DNA of 64,000 bases from Pseudonocardia sp. MH-G8 (lineage in GTDB: Bacteria > Actinomycetota > Actinomycetes > Mycobacteriales > Pseudonocardiaceae), in assembly GCF_002262885.1 (NCBI RefSeq), contig NZ_NKYF01000032.1:1-64000 (forward strand), written 5' to 3'. Every line of letters starts with the position of its first letter. Positions within the stretch are counted from its first letter, which is position 1. Shown in pieces: positions 16,962-25,904 of the stretch. The position numbers and the translations under genes are program-made. Below the pieces are notes generated by a model, which worked only from the letters and a program-made list of their open reading frames with translations, did no database searches and was not told the origin of the DNA.

Positions 16962-17594
16962 TCAGGCTCCTTCCGGGTGGGGGCTGTCCGCCGGATGCGG
17001 TGCCCTTGCGAGCAGTCCGGGCAGCAGCAGCCCGAGCAGGGCGGTGGTGGTGTGCTCGGCGTCCCAGCCGTGCGCGCTGCGCAGGTGCAGATAGGTGCGG
17101 GGCACGATGTTGAACAGCAGCGTCGCGGTCTCGTCCGGGTCGATCTCGGGGCGGATGGCGCCTTCGGCCATCCCGTCCCGCAGCAGCCGCTCGAACGGGC
17201 GCACGTAGACCGCGCGGGTGTCGCGGCCCTCGCCGGTCGTCGGCTCGTCCAGGTGGAAGACCGGGTCCGGGGCGCTGCTCAGCCCGGCCAGCAGCGCCAG
17301 ATGTTCCTCCACCACCTCGCAGCAGGCCCGCAGGGCCGCCTCCAGCCGCTGGGCCGCGGTCCCCTCCCCGGTGAGCGCGGGCCACAGCGCGGCCTGCCAG
17401 GCCTGCGCCGCGCCCACGGTGAGCGCGTCGACCAGCACCTCGCGGGTGACCCCGCGCCGATACAGCGTCACCCGCGAGACCCCGGCCGCCTGCGCCACCC
17501 GCTCCAGGGTGAAGTCGTGCCAGCCGTGCGCGGCGATGACCTGCGCCGCGGCCCGCAGCACCGCGTCGTCGAGCAACGGACCCGATTCAGGCAT
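16962..17594 (-). CDS. TetR-family transcriptional regulator
   Basis: The 210-residue regulator has the TetR N-terminal helix-turn-helix (FTLERVAQAAGVSRVTLYRR, residues about 27-46) and a long helical ligand domain. The ATG at 17594 is favoured over 17642, which would run into the operator-like palindrome. It is divergent from the molybdoenzyme gene and probably represses both directions from the dyad at 17628-17643. It forms an operon with the alpha/beta hydrolase. Confidence 0.85.
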   Translation of the reverse strand: MPESGPLLDDAVLRAAAQVIAAHGWHDFTLERVAQAAGVSRVTLYRRGVTREVLVDALTVGAAQAWQAALWPALTGEGTAAQRLEAALRACCEVVEEHLALLAGLSSAPDPVFHLDEPTTGEGRDTRAVYVRPFERLLRDGMAEGAIRPEIDPDETATLLFNIVPRTYLHLRSAHGWDAEHTTTALLGLLLPGLLARAPHPADSPHPEGA

Positions 17595-17627
17595 GAGGCC
17601 TTGTGTCCCCTCTCGTGCAAACCCTAT

Positions 17628-17643
17628 GTTGCAACTTCGCAAC
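17628..17643. promoter_or_regulatory. Putative TetR operator
   Basis: GTTGC-N6-GCAAC, with an embedded perfect GTTGCAAC palindrome, lies 34 bases upstream of the TetR start and 23 bases upstream of the oxidoreductase ATG. A relatively AT-rich dyad exactly between divergent genes is the usual place for a TetR operator. Confidence 0.55.
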
Positions 17644-17665
17644 TCCAGTGTGCAAGGGGGTAGTG

Positions 17666-19126
17666 ATGAGCGGGTGGATGCGTGGGGTCGCGGCCGGGCT
17701 CGCCGGTCTGGCGGCCACCGAGGCCGTGGCCGCGGCGTTGCGGTCCCGGTCCTTCATCGACGCGGCCGGGCAGCTGGTCGTCGACACTGGACCGCTCCCG
17801 CTGGTGGAGCGCACCGTGCAGGTGCTCAAGACCGCGGACAAGCCGGTGATCCGGGCCGTGGTGGCCGGCACCGTGCTGGCCGCCGGCGGACTGCTGGGGC
17901 GCGTGCAGCGCAGGCCCATGCGGGACCTTGCGGCGGTGGCGGCCGCTGCCGCGCTCGGCGGGACCGTGTCGCTGCGCCGGGCCGCGGACAGCACAGCCGG
18001 CGCCGCCGGCGTCCACCAACGGCGCGCAGCCGGCCTCACCGCCGGCGCCGGGCTCCTCACCGCGCTCGGGGTGCTGGCCGTGCCCTCGGTGGCGGCCCCA
18101 GCGGCCATCGGCGGCGGGGCCGTGCTCGCCGCGGGAATGATCGCGCAGTCCCGGCACCGGACACGGCACGACACCCGGACGGCCACCCGGTCGCTGCGGG
18201 TCGACCGCCCGCTGCCGCCGGCCGTCGACGGGGCCGAGGACTGGCCCGGCGTCTCACCGCTGCTGACACCGCTCGAGCGGTTCTACGTCACCGACGTGAA
18301 CATGCGCCCGCCGGTCGTCGACATGCGCCGGTGGCGATTGGCGGTCAGCGGCGCCGTCGCCGCACCGCTGTCACTGACCTACGACGAGCTGATCGACCTC
18401 GGGATCGTCGAGTTCGACGCCGCCCTGGTCTGCATCCACAACCGCCTCGGCTGGGACCGGCTGGGCAACGCACGCTGGCTCGGCATCCCTCTGCGCCGGC
18501 TACTGGCCACTGCGCAACCGGATCCGGCGGGCTCGGTCCTCGTCACCCGCGCCGTCGATGGCTGGGAGGCCAGCCTCCCAGTGCAGCTGCTCGACGAGCT
18601 GGACGGCTACGTCATCCTCGGCATGGCCGGCCGGCCGCTCACCGCCGCGCACGGCTTCCCCGCCCGGGTGTTCGTCCCCGGCCTCTACGGCCAGTACACC
18701 GGCGCGAAATGGCTGACCGAGCTGCGGGTGCAGACCGAGCCGAACCGTGACTACTGGCTCCCCCGCGGCTGGCCCCGCGGCCCCGTCCGGGTGCGTCCCC
18801 TCTCCCGCATCGACGCCCCGAGCGACCACGCCCTGGTGGCGGCGGGAGAGACCGACATCGTCGGGGTGGCCTGGGCCCCGCCCGGCGGCGTGGCCGCGGT
18901 GCACGTCGCCGTGGACGACCAGCCCTGGATCCCCGCGGAGCTCGCCGCCGAACTCGCGTCCGCCGCCTGGCGGCGCTGGCGCGCCCGCATCGCGCTCACC
19001 CCCGGCGGGCACCGGGTGCGGGTGCGCTGCATCGCCCGCGACGGCACCGTGCAGGACGCCACACCGAGGCCCCCGTTCCCCACCGGTGCGAGCGGCCACC
19101 ACACGATCACGGTGACCGCGAGGTGA
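17666..19126 (+). CDS. Sulfite-oxidase-type molybdopterin oxidoreductase with membrane N-terminus
   Basis: The 486-residue protein has about four hydrophobic segments in residues 1-155, then a sulfite-oxidase family molybdopterin domain (about 170-390) and a Mo-cofactor dimerisation domain. The Mo-ligating Cys is Cys256 (LVCIHN), followed by the family's ARWLGIPLRRLL. This is the membrane-anchored actinobacterial variant, probably oxidising or reducing a small extracytoplasmic substrate. The ATG at 17666 has AAGGGGG five bases upstream. Regulation is likely by the divergent TetR. Confidence 0.85.
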   Translation: MSGWMRGVAAGLAGLAATEAVAAALRSRSFIDAAGQLVVDTGPLPLVERTVQVLKTADKPVIRAVVAGTVLAAGGLLGRVQRRPMRDLAAVAAAAALGGTVSLRRAADSTAGAAGVHQRRAAGLTAGAGLLTALGVLAVPSVAAPAAIGGGAVLAAGMIAQSRHRTRHDTRTATRSLRVDRPLPPAVDGAEDWPGVSPLLTPLERFYVTDVNMRPPVVDMRRWRLAVSGAVAAPLSLTYDELIDLGIVEFDAALVCIHNRLGWDRLGNARWLGIPLRRLLATAQPDPAGSVLVTRAVDGWEASLPVQLLDELDGYVILGMAGRPLTAAHGFPARVFVPGLYGQYTGAKWLTELRVQTEPNRDYWLPRGWPRGPVRVRPLSRIDAPSDHALVAAGETDIVGVAWAPPGGVAAVHVAVDDQPWIPAELAAELASAAWRRWRARIALTPGGHRVRVRCIARDGTVQDATPRPPFPTGASGHHTITVTAR

Positions 19127-19236
19127 TCGTTTGACATCGCACCCGCGATGCCGGCTCGGCCAGCAGCGGCACGGCCCGACCCAGGTCCAGCGGGACGCCG
19201 AGGCGTGGAGGCGGGCGTGACGGCCAGGGCCGTTGG

Positions 19237-19475
19237 TCACGCGAGAAGCCCCATCCAGTAGGGCCAGAATCGTGCCGCGATCAACCCGACGATCACGAGG
19301 AACCACACGGTGAGCACCGCGCCGTGGTACCGCGCGACAAGCATTCCCGCCCGTTGCGCCCCCGGAGCGGCAGCCGTCCAGCGGTCAGGTTGTGCAAGGT
19401 CGTGTACCAGAACGTCGTGATCGTGACGACCCACACGACCATGCAGTACGGACACAGCGCGCCGGGCTCGCTGCC
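19237..19475 (-). pseudogene. C-terminal remnant of a vitamin K epoxide reductase family protein
   Basis: On the minus strand the remnant reads GALCPYCMVVWVV (the VKOR active-site CxxC), then a helix with FWYTTLHNLTAG, then in another frame the last helix VLTVWFLVIVGLIAARFWPY. The frame change is near 19335. Everything N-terminal of the CPYC helix is missing, replaced by the start of the methyltransferase remnant on the opposite strand. VKOR proteins make disulfides outside the membrane, so the loss matters in a redox island. Confidence 0.7.
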
Positions 19476-20027
19476 CTGCTGGCCGACGCGGACGGGCCGG
19501 GCGTGCTGTGGCGGGACCGCCCCGGGCAGGTCGTCGCGGGCGCCGGCGCGAACCTGCCGCACTACCGCAAGGCCGACCGGGTCGTCGCGACCGAGCCGGA
19601 TCCCGCGATGCGTCGGCGGCTGGCCGGCCGACTCGACCGAGCGACCGTGCTGGCGGTGGTCCGCGAGGACCGGGCAGAATCGCTGTCCGACCCGGACGAC
19701 ACCTTCGACGCGGTCCTCAGCACCGCCGTGCTGTGCACAGTGCCCGACCCGGACCGAGCGCTGGCCGAGGTCGCCCGGGTACTGAAGCCGAACGGCCGGC
19801 TCGTAGTGCTCGAGCATGTCCGCGGATCGGGCCGGCTCGCGGAATGGCAGGACCGGCTGGACCCGGTGTGGACCCGCATCGGGGCCGGTTGTCACGCCAA
19901 CCGTGACACCCGCGCCGCGATCGAGCGAGCCGGCGTCACTTTCGAGCTCTTCGAGGAGTTCCAGCCGGTGCCGGCCTGGGTGCCGACCAGCCCGATGATC
20001 GAAGCCGTGGCGACGCGGCCGAGCTAG
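19476..20027 (+). pseudogene. 5'-truncated class I methyltransferase
   Basis: The frame contains a degraded SAM motif (AGAGANLPHY instead of the normal ExGxGxG form), then VATEPDPAMRRRL, FDAVLSTAVLCTVPDP, RVLKPNGRLVVLEHV and a normal C-terminus. About 35-40 N-terminal residues before motif I are missing, and the frame runs into the VKOR remnant. An ATG at 19392 lies inside VKOR sequence. It is probably non-functional, or uses a new start. Confidence 0.6.
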
Positions 20028-20091
20028 GGACCGCCAGCCGGACAGACATTTCCGGACGAGCACTTGTTGCAGGCAGTCAGATGCGTCGATG

Positions 20092-20109
20092 TACTATCTC
20101 GGTACGGAG
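20092..20109 (+). promoter_or_regulatory. Copper-island promoter motif, degenerate copy
   Basis: TACTATCTCGGTACGGAG matches, at 15 of 18 positions, the minus-strand sequence in front of the multicopper oxidase (TACTATCTCTCTACGTAG). TACTAT fits a -10 box, with the operator-like palindrome just after it. The SHOCT gene starts about 110 bases downstream. Confidence 0.5.
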
Positions 20110-20219
20110 GCCGGAGATGAGCCTCCTCCGGCCCGGCGTGCTCGGGGCCTTTCGCGAGCCCGGGAGACGCCGTCCCGCTGGCCGATCGGCGCTCTGCAAA
20201 CGGTAGGAGGTTGATCTCA

Positions 20220-20462
20220 GTGACAGGCTGCACCGCGGCAATGGGGTGGTGGGGCGCGCTCTCCTTCTTGGCGGTTGTCGCGATCCTCACGGTGGCCGTC
20301 CTCGGGGGGATCTGGCTGCTCCGCCGATCCTCCGCTCACGCCGCCCGGACCGAGCTGATGGACAGTGATCCCGCGCGTGACCGGCTGCGCGAGCGCTACG
20401 CCAGCGGGGAGATCGACGATGAAGAGTACGAGCGCCGCCTGGCAGGACTGACGTGGCGGTGA
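20220..20462 (+). CDS. SHOCT-domain small membrane protein (copy 1)
   Basis: The 80-residue protein has one transmembrane helix (about 8-34) and a C-terminal SHOCT motif (DPARDRLRERYASGEIDDEE). SHOCT domains are short oligomerisation or targeting modules of unknown exact role. The GTG at 20220 has AGGAGG at 20205-20210; a TTG at 20211 is too close to that site. It is the first gene before the CopD-CtaG fusion, 15 bases apart. A second SHOCT protein at 29989 has a similar promoter motif. Confidence 0.75.
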   Translation: MTGCTAAMGWWGALSFLAVVAILTVAVLGGIWLLRRSSAHAARTELMDSDPARDRLRERYASGEIDDEEYERRLAGLTWR

Positions 20463-20477
20463 CTCTCAGCGCAGCTC

Positions 20478-22481
20478 GTGGGTGAAACTCCGGTAGCGGG
20501 GGCTCCGCCGGCCGGCGCCACGCGCCGCTCTCCCGGCGGGCTAGGCATCGCGCTCGGCGTGGCGAGCCTCTCCGCCGCCCTCGTGACTGCGGCCGTCGTC
20601 TTGCAGGTGGGCGGTGGCGCAAGCGCGGAGCCCATTCCCGGCATTCCAGGGCCTGGCCCGGTGACCACGTGGGTGCTGCCGGCGGCACGGGTGCTCCGCG
20701 ACGTCGCGGCCGTCGTGACGGTCGGGCTGCTGCTGGCAGCCGCAGCGCTCGGCCCGATTCCCGGGCCGAGCGCACAGGCAACCCGGACGATGGGGTCACA
20801 TGCCTACCGGTGGGTGCTGGCCGCGGGCTGGTCGGCGCTCGTCTGGTTCACCGTCACGGTGCTGGATGTCGGCTACACCGCCTCCGACGTTCTGGGCCGC
20901 CCCCTCGGCGAGGTGGTCGGCGATCTGCACGTGCTCGGCTCGGCGCTTGATCTGTCGCCGATCCCGGGCTTGGTGGTGGTCGCCGGTCTCGTCGCGGTGC
21001 TCGTCGTGGCCTGCCGGGTCGTGCTCTCCCGGTCCGGCGTGGTGATGCTCCTCGCGCTGGCGCTGGCCGCGACACTGCCGCCGGCCTTCGGTGGCCACTC
21101 AGGGGCCGGTTCTGGGGATCATCGGATGGCCGTCTCCGCAATGCTGGTGCACGTCGTCGGCGTCGTGCTCTGGGCCGGCGGGCTGCTGGCGTTGACGCTC
21201 GCCCATCGGCTCCCCACGCCGGATCTCGCCCGCGCTGTCCATCGCTACTCACGGCTCGCGGGGTGGTGTCTCGTCGCGGTGGGCCTGTCCGGGGTCGTGA
21301 ACGTCCTGGCCCGGATCGACCCGCTCAGCGGGCTGTGGCAGAGCTGGTACGGCTGGCTGGTACTGGCCAAGCTCGGCGCGTTCGGGGTACTCGCCGCCGT
21401 CGGTGGTCTCCACCGTCGCCGCACGCTTCCCCCGTTGCGGCGAGGGCGGCGCTCGGCGTTCGTCCAGCTGGCGATCGTCGAACTGGTGATCTTCGCGGCG
21501 ACCGTTGGCCTGGCAGTGGGGCTGTCCCGCACGCCCACACCCGGCGGTGCGTCGGGCGCAAGCGCCCACGCGGCAGAGATCGACAGCCTTGTCATGCCGG
21601 AGGCACCCGGGGTGCGTTCGCTATTGCTGGACGGGCGGCCCGAACCCGTGTTCCTCGCGGTGGCCGGCGTCGCGATCGCGCTCTACCTCATCGGCGTTCG
21701 CCGCCTTCGTCGAGGCGGGAGGGTCTGGCCGCCGGCGGCGACCGCCAGCTGGGTCGCCGGGTGGCTGCTCGCCGCGTGGGCGACCAGCGGTGGGCTCGCC
21801 CGCTACGCCGAGGTGCTCTTCAGCGCCAACCTGGTCCAGCACCTGGCGCTCGCCCTGCCCGTCCCCCTGCTGCTGGTTGCCGGGCGCCCGGTCACGCTCG
21901 CCCAGCGCACGCTCACGCCGGCCGACGACCCCCGTTGGCCAGGACCACGCGAGTGGCTGTCGGATCTGCTCGGCTCGCGCCCACTGCATGTCCTGGTGCG
22001 GCCCCCGGTCGCGTTGGCCGTGCAAGCTGTGCTTGCCGGCGTCGTCTACTTCGCCGGGCTCTACGAGACCGCGCTGCGCTCCGAGACCGGCACCATGTTC
22101 GCATACGGCCTGGTGTTGATGCTCGGATATGCCTTCTGGTGGGGCGTCATGGGAATCGACGCCGCGCCGCACCGTCCGACTCCGCTGACTCAAGCGGTCA
22201 CGCTCGGGGCGAGCGTGGCCCTGCTGAACCTCCTGGGCCTGGCACTGATGCACGCGCAGACCGACATCGGCGGCTACCGCGACACCGGATTGTCCCGCCC
22301 ATGGGGGCCCCGCGTGCTCGGCGATCAGGTCCTCGCCGGCGAGATCACCCTGTGGGTTGCCGGGTCGGTCAGCGTGCTCATCGTCGTTGCCGCCCTACTC
22401 ACGACCCGAAGAGCGAGACGGGCCGGCCCAGCGCACGGCCACTCCCAGCCCCGTCCCGTTGCCGACGCCCACGCCAGCTGA
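20478..22481 (+). CDS. CopD-CtaG fusion membrane protein
   Basis: The 667-residue protein joins a CopD copper-import domain (about 70-350; His-containing helix MLVHVVGVVLWAGGLLAL) to a CtaG/caa3-assembly domain (about 400-640; NLVQHLALALPVPLLL, MFAYGLVLMLGYAFWWGVM). About 14 hydrophobic segments are visible. CopD works with CopC in copper uptake, and CtaG-type proteins help copper insertion into oxidases. The fusion is a known actinobacterial arrangement. The GTG at 20478 has a weak ribosome site. The partner copC lies at 27783-28337. Confidence 0.88.
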   Translation: MGETPVAGAPPAGATRRSPGGLGIALGVASLSAALVTAAVVLQVGGGASAEPIPGIPGPGPVTTWVLPAARVLRDVAAVVTVGLLLAAAALGPIPGPSAQATRTMGSHAYRWVLAAGWSALVWFTVTVLDVGYTASDVLGRPLGEVVGDLHVLGSALDLSPIPGLVVVAGLVAVLVVACRVVLSRSGVVMLLALALAATLPPAFGGHSGAGSGDHRMAVSAMLVHVVGVVLWAGGLLALTLAHRLPTPDLARAVHRYSRLAGWCLVAVGLSGVVNVLARIDPLSGLWQSWYGWLVLAKLGAFGVLAAVGGLHRRRTLPPLRRGRRSAFVQLAIVELVIFAATVGLAVGLSRTPTPGGASGASAHAAEIDSLVMPEAPGVRSLLLDGRPEPVFLAVAGVAIALYLIGVRRLRRGGRVWPPAATASWVAGWLLAAWATSGGLARYAEVLFSANLVQHLALALPVPLLLVAGRPVTLAQRTLTPADDPRWPGPREWLSDLLGSRPLHVLVRPPVALAVQAVLAGVVYFAGLYETALRSETGTMFAYGLVLMLGYAFWWGVMGIDAAPHRPTPLTQAVTLGASVALLNLLGLALMHAQTDIGGYRDTGLSRPWGPRVLGDQVLAGEITLWVAGSVSVLIVVAALLTTRRARRAGPAHGHSQPRPVADAHAS

Positions 22482-22499
22482 TCGAAGGAGCCGACCTGC

Positions 22500-23054
22500 A
22501 TGACGCACACGGCACTGTTGCCTGGCTGGCTTCGCGGCGTGTGGATCGCCGCGGTGTGTGCGGTAGTCGTCGTCCATCTTCGCCACGTCTGCGTCATGAG
22601 CGGGCAGCGTCGCTACTGGCATGTCGGGCATGTCTTGATGGCTGCCGGTATGGCCTACATGTACCTCCCTCATTCGTACCAGCCGATCCCGGGTGAGAGC
22701 GGCACGGCAGCCTTCGCGGCGGCGGCAGCCGCATCAATTGCCGCCGCGGCGTTGTTTCGGATGCGCTATGGCGTTCTCAATCCACTCTAGATTCTGACCA
22801 CCGCGGAAATGGCCGTGATGGCCTACATGTTCCTGCCCATGCAGGCGCGATCGCCGCTGCTCAGCTACCTACTGGCCGTGTACCTAGCGGGAATCGGCGC
22901 CGCGTGGGCGCTGGGCCGGTGGGATCACCATTACCTATCCGATCACCGTCCGGTCCACGCCACCTCGCCATCAGTTCAACGGACGCCACCGGCGCTCCGG
23001 GTCAGTCTCGCCACCATGGCCGGCGCGATGGCGTACATGCTCTTCGCGATGTGA
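22500..23054 (+). pseudogene. DUF5134 membrane protein interrupted by an in-frame TAG
   Basis: The frame from ATG 22500 (AAGGAG upstream) encodes a DUF5134-like protein with repeated helices containing GMAYMYLP, then stops at TAG 22788-22790. The same frame continues without indel (ILTTAEMAVMAYMFLP..., MAGAMAYMLFAM) to 23054, which is the expected full length of about 184 residues. A single TGG-to-TAG change at codon 97 would explain it. DUF5134 genes commonly accompany CopD/CtaG genes. If the stop is real, the protein is cut in half unless amber is read through. Confidence 0.75.
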
Positions 23055-23117
23055 CGGTGGACTGCGTCTACTGCCGAAAGCGGAAGCCCAGCGGGCCGGC
23101 CGCTCTGTTGTCGCCGC

Positions 23118-24758
23118 TCAGTCGGCTTGCGAGGCAGGCAGGTACGACAGCACCGATGCCATACCGGCGGCCATGTGGTAAGCGGCGTGACAGTGGACGA
23201 GCCATTGCCCGGGATTGTCGGCGGTGAAGTCCGCCAGTAGCCGCTCGCCGGGCGCAACCATGATGGTGTCCTTGCGGGTGCCCGCCGGCAGGTTCGTGTC
23301 CCCGGCTCCGCTGGTGGATCCGATCCCCCGCAGGGCGACGGTGTGCCCGTGCGGGTGCATCGGGTGGTACATCGGCGTCTGGTTGATCAGCTCGAGCCGG
23401 ACGCATTGCCCCTCACGCAGCGCCATCGGGGTGATGCCGTCGAACGGTCGCCCGTGGTTGTAGGTCTCGGCGTTGATCCGCCACTCGAACCTCGACATGT
23501 CGCCCGTCAAGTACAGCCGGTGGGTCACATCGGGCGCCCGATCGTCACCGCGGACCTCGGGCGCCGCCTTCAGGTCGGCGAGGGCGAGGAGCCGACCGGC
23601 CAGCTCGCGCGGTGCGACCGTCGGAGGGGGAACCGGGCCGCCCGCGGTGCGCACGACCCCCATCGCCTGCGCGCCTTTGCCCTCGGCGACCGCGACCAGC
23701 GGGAACGCGCCATCGCCAAGGGTGACCAGCACGTCGTAGCGCTCGCCCGAGCCGATCTGCAGAGTGTCGACGGTGACCGGCTCGACCGGGAACCCGTCCG
23801 TGTGGGTCACGGTCATCCGGTGCCCGCCGAGGGCGACCCGGAACACCGTCGCCCCCGCCGCGTTGATCAACCGGATGCGGGCCCGCTGCCCGGGCCTCGC
23901 CCGGAACGTCTCCGGCGCCGTCGGCAGCCGCCCGTTGAGCAGGTAGAAGGGGAACTCGACGCTGCCGGCCAGGCGGGACGCCGCCGACACCGCGGCGATG
24001 CCCGGTGGCGGGTTCGCCAGCGCCTCGGGCACGTGGTACTGCCACGTCCCGGACCGGTCGGCGATCCGCCCGACCTGCACCGGTGTCTGGAACCTCGCCT
24101 CCACGCCGCCGGCACGCAATGCGCTCAGCACCTGGTCCGGGGCCGGGCCGGCGCCGTCGATCCAGTCGTCGACCACGACGATGAACTCGACGTCGTAGTC
24201 CCCGGCATCGTGGGGATCGTCGATGATCAGCGGTGCGTACAGCCCGCGCTCGCGCTGAAGGCCCACATGCGGGTGGAACCAGTAGGTGCCCGGGTCGGGC
24301 GCGATGAACGAGTAGCGCATGCTCTCGTCCTCGGCGATCGCCGACTGGGTCAGGTTCGGCACCCCGTCCATGTCGTTTCGGATCCGCAACCCGTGCCAGT
24401 GCACCGTGGTGGGCTCCGGCAACCGGTTGATCACCTCGACCTCGAGCTGATCACCCGCGCTGCACCGAAGGACCGGCCCGGGCACTCGCCCGTCGTACGC
24501 CCACGTCTGCACCGTCCGGCCGCCCAGGTCCACCTCGACCGGCTCGGCGGTGAACGACGCGCGCACCGCGCGACCGGTGCCCCGGCTGCGCCGGGCCTCC
24601 TCGACACGCCGCACGTCCCCGGAAGACGCCGACACGCGCTCCGTCCCGACCGCCTGCGCCGGGCGCGCAGCCCACCATGCACCGGCGGTCAGGGCGGCAC
24701 CGGCGGAACCGACCGCCCCCAACAGCACGCTCCGGCGCGACATGACCGGCTCTGGCAT
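23118..24758 (-). CDS. Multicopper oxidase with Tat signal
   Basis: The 546-residue exported oxidase has a twin-arginine-like signal (SRRSVLLGAVGSAGAAL) and all four copper motifs: HWHG (120-123), HPH (162-164), HPMHPHGH (465-472) and the HCHAAYH (522-528) T1/T3 motif with an axial Met in AAGM. It should oxidise Cu(I) or other small reductants outside the cell, lowering copper toxicity. The ATG at 24758 or 24743 may be used. The CTACGTAG palindrome lies 34 bases upstream, after a TACTAT -10 box. Confidence 0.92.
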   Translation of the reverse strand: MPEPVMSRRSVLLGAVGSAGAALTAGAWWAARPAQAVGTERVSASSGDVRRVEEARRSRGTGRAVRASFTAEPVEVDLGGRTVQTWAYDGRVPGPVLRCSAGDQLEVEVINRLPEPTTVHWHGLRIRNDMDGVPNLTQSAIAEDESMRYSFIAPDPGTYWFHPHVGLQRERGLYAPLIIDDPHDAGDYDVEFIVVVDDWIDGAGPAPDQVLSALRAGGVEARFQTPVQVGRIADRSGTWQYHVPEALANPPPGIAAVSAASRLAGSVEFPFYLLNGRLPTAPETFRARPGQRARIRLINAAGATVFRVALGGHRMTVTHTDGFPVEPVTVDTLQIGSGERYDVLVTLGDGAFPLVAVAEGKGAQAMGVVRTAGGPVPPPTVAPRELAGRLLALADLKAAPEVRGDDRAPDVTHRLYLTGDMSRFEWRINAETYNHGRPFDGITPMALREGQCVRLELINQTPMYHPMHPHGHTVALRGIGSTSGAGDTNLPAGTRKDTIMVAPGERLLADFTADNPGQWLVHCHAAYHMAAGMASVLSYLPASQAD

Positions 24759-24791
24759 CGCGCTCCGTTCCTACGCCCATCACCCAACGAA

Positions 24792-24812
24792 CTACGTAGA
24801 GAGATAGTAGAA
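24792..24812 (-). promoter_or_regulatory. Multicopper oxidase promoter with CTACGTAG palindrome
   Basis: On the minus strand this reads TACTATCTCTCTACGTAG: a TACTAT -10-like box, four bases, then a perfect 8-bp palindrome near the predicted transcript start. The same palindrome is found at 29961-29968 and 38460-38467. Confidence 0.6.
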
Positions 24813-24816
24813 GCCG

Positions 24817-25657
24817 GTGCGGGCTTGGAGCACGGAGGGCTATCGTCGGCATCTGTCGGGGCCGACGGCGAGCAATCCGGAGACACGCCGGTGTGGCCGA
24901 GGATCATCAGTGCCGGAGTGTTGGTGGCCGCTGCACTACGCCTCGTCCGAGGATGCCCCTGAACCCGCCCTGGCAGGCGCCCAGATCTACCGGACGCACC
25001 CCACACCCTTCCCGTCGGCTGCCGCCGCCTGCCCTATCTCACACAACGCCTGGCCGGACGCTCGATCTACTGGTGGCTCTCCCACCGGGCCTGATGCAGA
25101 TACCGACGCCACGACCGGTCGGCCCGTGGTTGCGCGCCCACGACTTCCTCATCGGGCCCCGTGTCGGCCTGCAAGCCCTGCTGGCCGCGTTCCCCCATGC
25201 GCACGTCGTCGGGGTCGACCCGTCCACCGCGCTCCGCGCCCAGGCCACCCGGCGCAACCATGGCGCGATCGCGAGCGTCCGGCTGCGGCTGGTCGAAGGC
25301 GACGCCCCCCTCGCCACCGTAGGACAGGCGACCTCATCGTCGGGCTGCACGTGCTGTGCTTCTGGCACCCCCGGGCCGAGACCTCACTCAGGTCGCGGGG
25401 CTGCTCGCTGGCGGCGGCCGGCTCGCGCTCGGCTACGAGATCCGGCCTCACATGCCCGCCCTGGCGCAGCGCGGCTTCTCACGGAGAGCACACGCTCTAC
25501 GCGTCGGACGACGAGGTCCGGCACGCGATGGGGAACGCCGGGTTCGAGACCGCTGAAGAGATGGACTTCGGTGCGGCAGCCCGACCAGGCGGACGCCTCT
25601 GCTCGCCACGCGGCGCGAGTCGGACAGCTGACGCTGCCCCGGGTCAGCTGCAGCGTG
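24817..25657 (+). pseudogene. Fragments of a class I methyltransferase in several frames
   Basis: From about 25115 the plus strand encodes pieces of a methyltransferase: GLQALLAAFPHAHVVGVDPS and RLRLVEGDA in one frame, GLLAGGGRLALGYEIRPHM in a second, and HTLYASDDEVRHAMGNAGFETAEEM in a third. At least two frame changes and a deletion in motif I are needed. The first 290 bases hold only unlinked short frames. This is the second broken methyltransferase in the copper region. Confidence 0.55.
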
Positions 25658-25888
25658 TCAGGACACGTGGTGTGCGGTGTACCCGAGCTCGGTGACGGCG
25701 GCCATCACGTCGGCGATGACGTCCGCCGGGGTCGGTCCGAGGTCGAGCTCGACGATGCTGCGGCTCTGCTTCATCGAGGTCTGGGTGCTGCGGACGCCGG
25801 GCAGGTCCGCCAGGGTGTCGTCGATGAGCAGTGCGCAGCTGGCGCAATGCATGCCTTGAATCCGGAACGTGTGGATAGCGGTGGACAC
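25658..25888 (-). CDS. Heavy-metal-associated (HMA) metallochaperone
   Basis: The product is a single HMA domain of about 76 residues with GMHCASC, the soft-metal ligand pair, and a ferredoxin-like alpha/beta pattern ending in ELGYTAHHVS. It should carry Cu(I) in the cytoplasm. I prefer GTG 25888 because GGGAGAG precedes it; ATG 25900 adds four residues. It is the last gene of the minus-strand copper operon, close behind the TauE-cupredoxin fusion. No CopA ATPase partner lies in the window. Confidence 0.85.
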   Translation of the reverse strand: MSTAIHTFRIQGMHCASCALLIDDTLADLPGVRSTQTSMKQSRSIVELDLGPTPADVIADVMAAVTELGYTAHHVS

Positions 25889-25904
25889 GTGCTCTCCCAT
25901 GATC

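Noticed and set aside
20211..20219. TTG start for the first SHOCT gene
   Set aside because: It lies directly against the AGGAGG; GTG 20220 has proper spacing.
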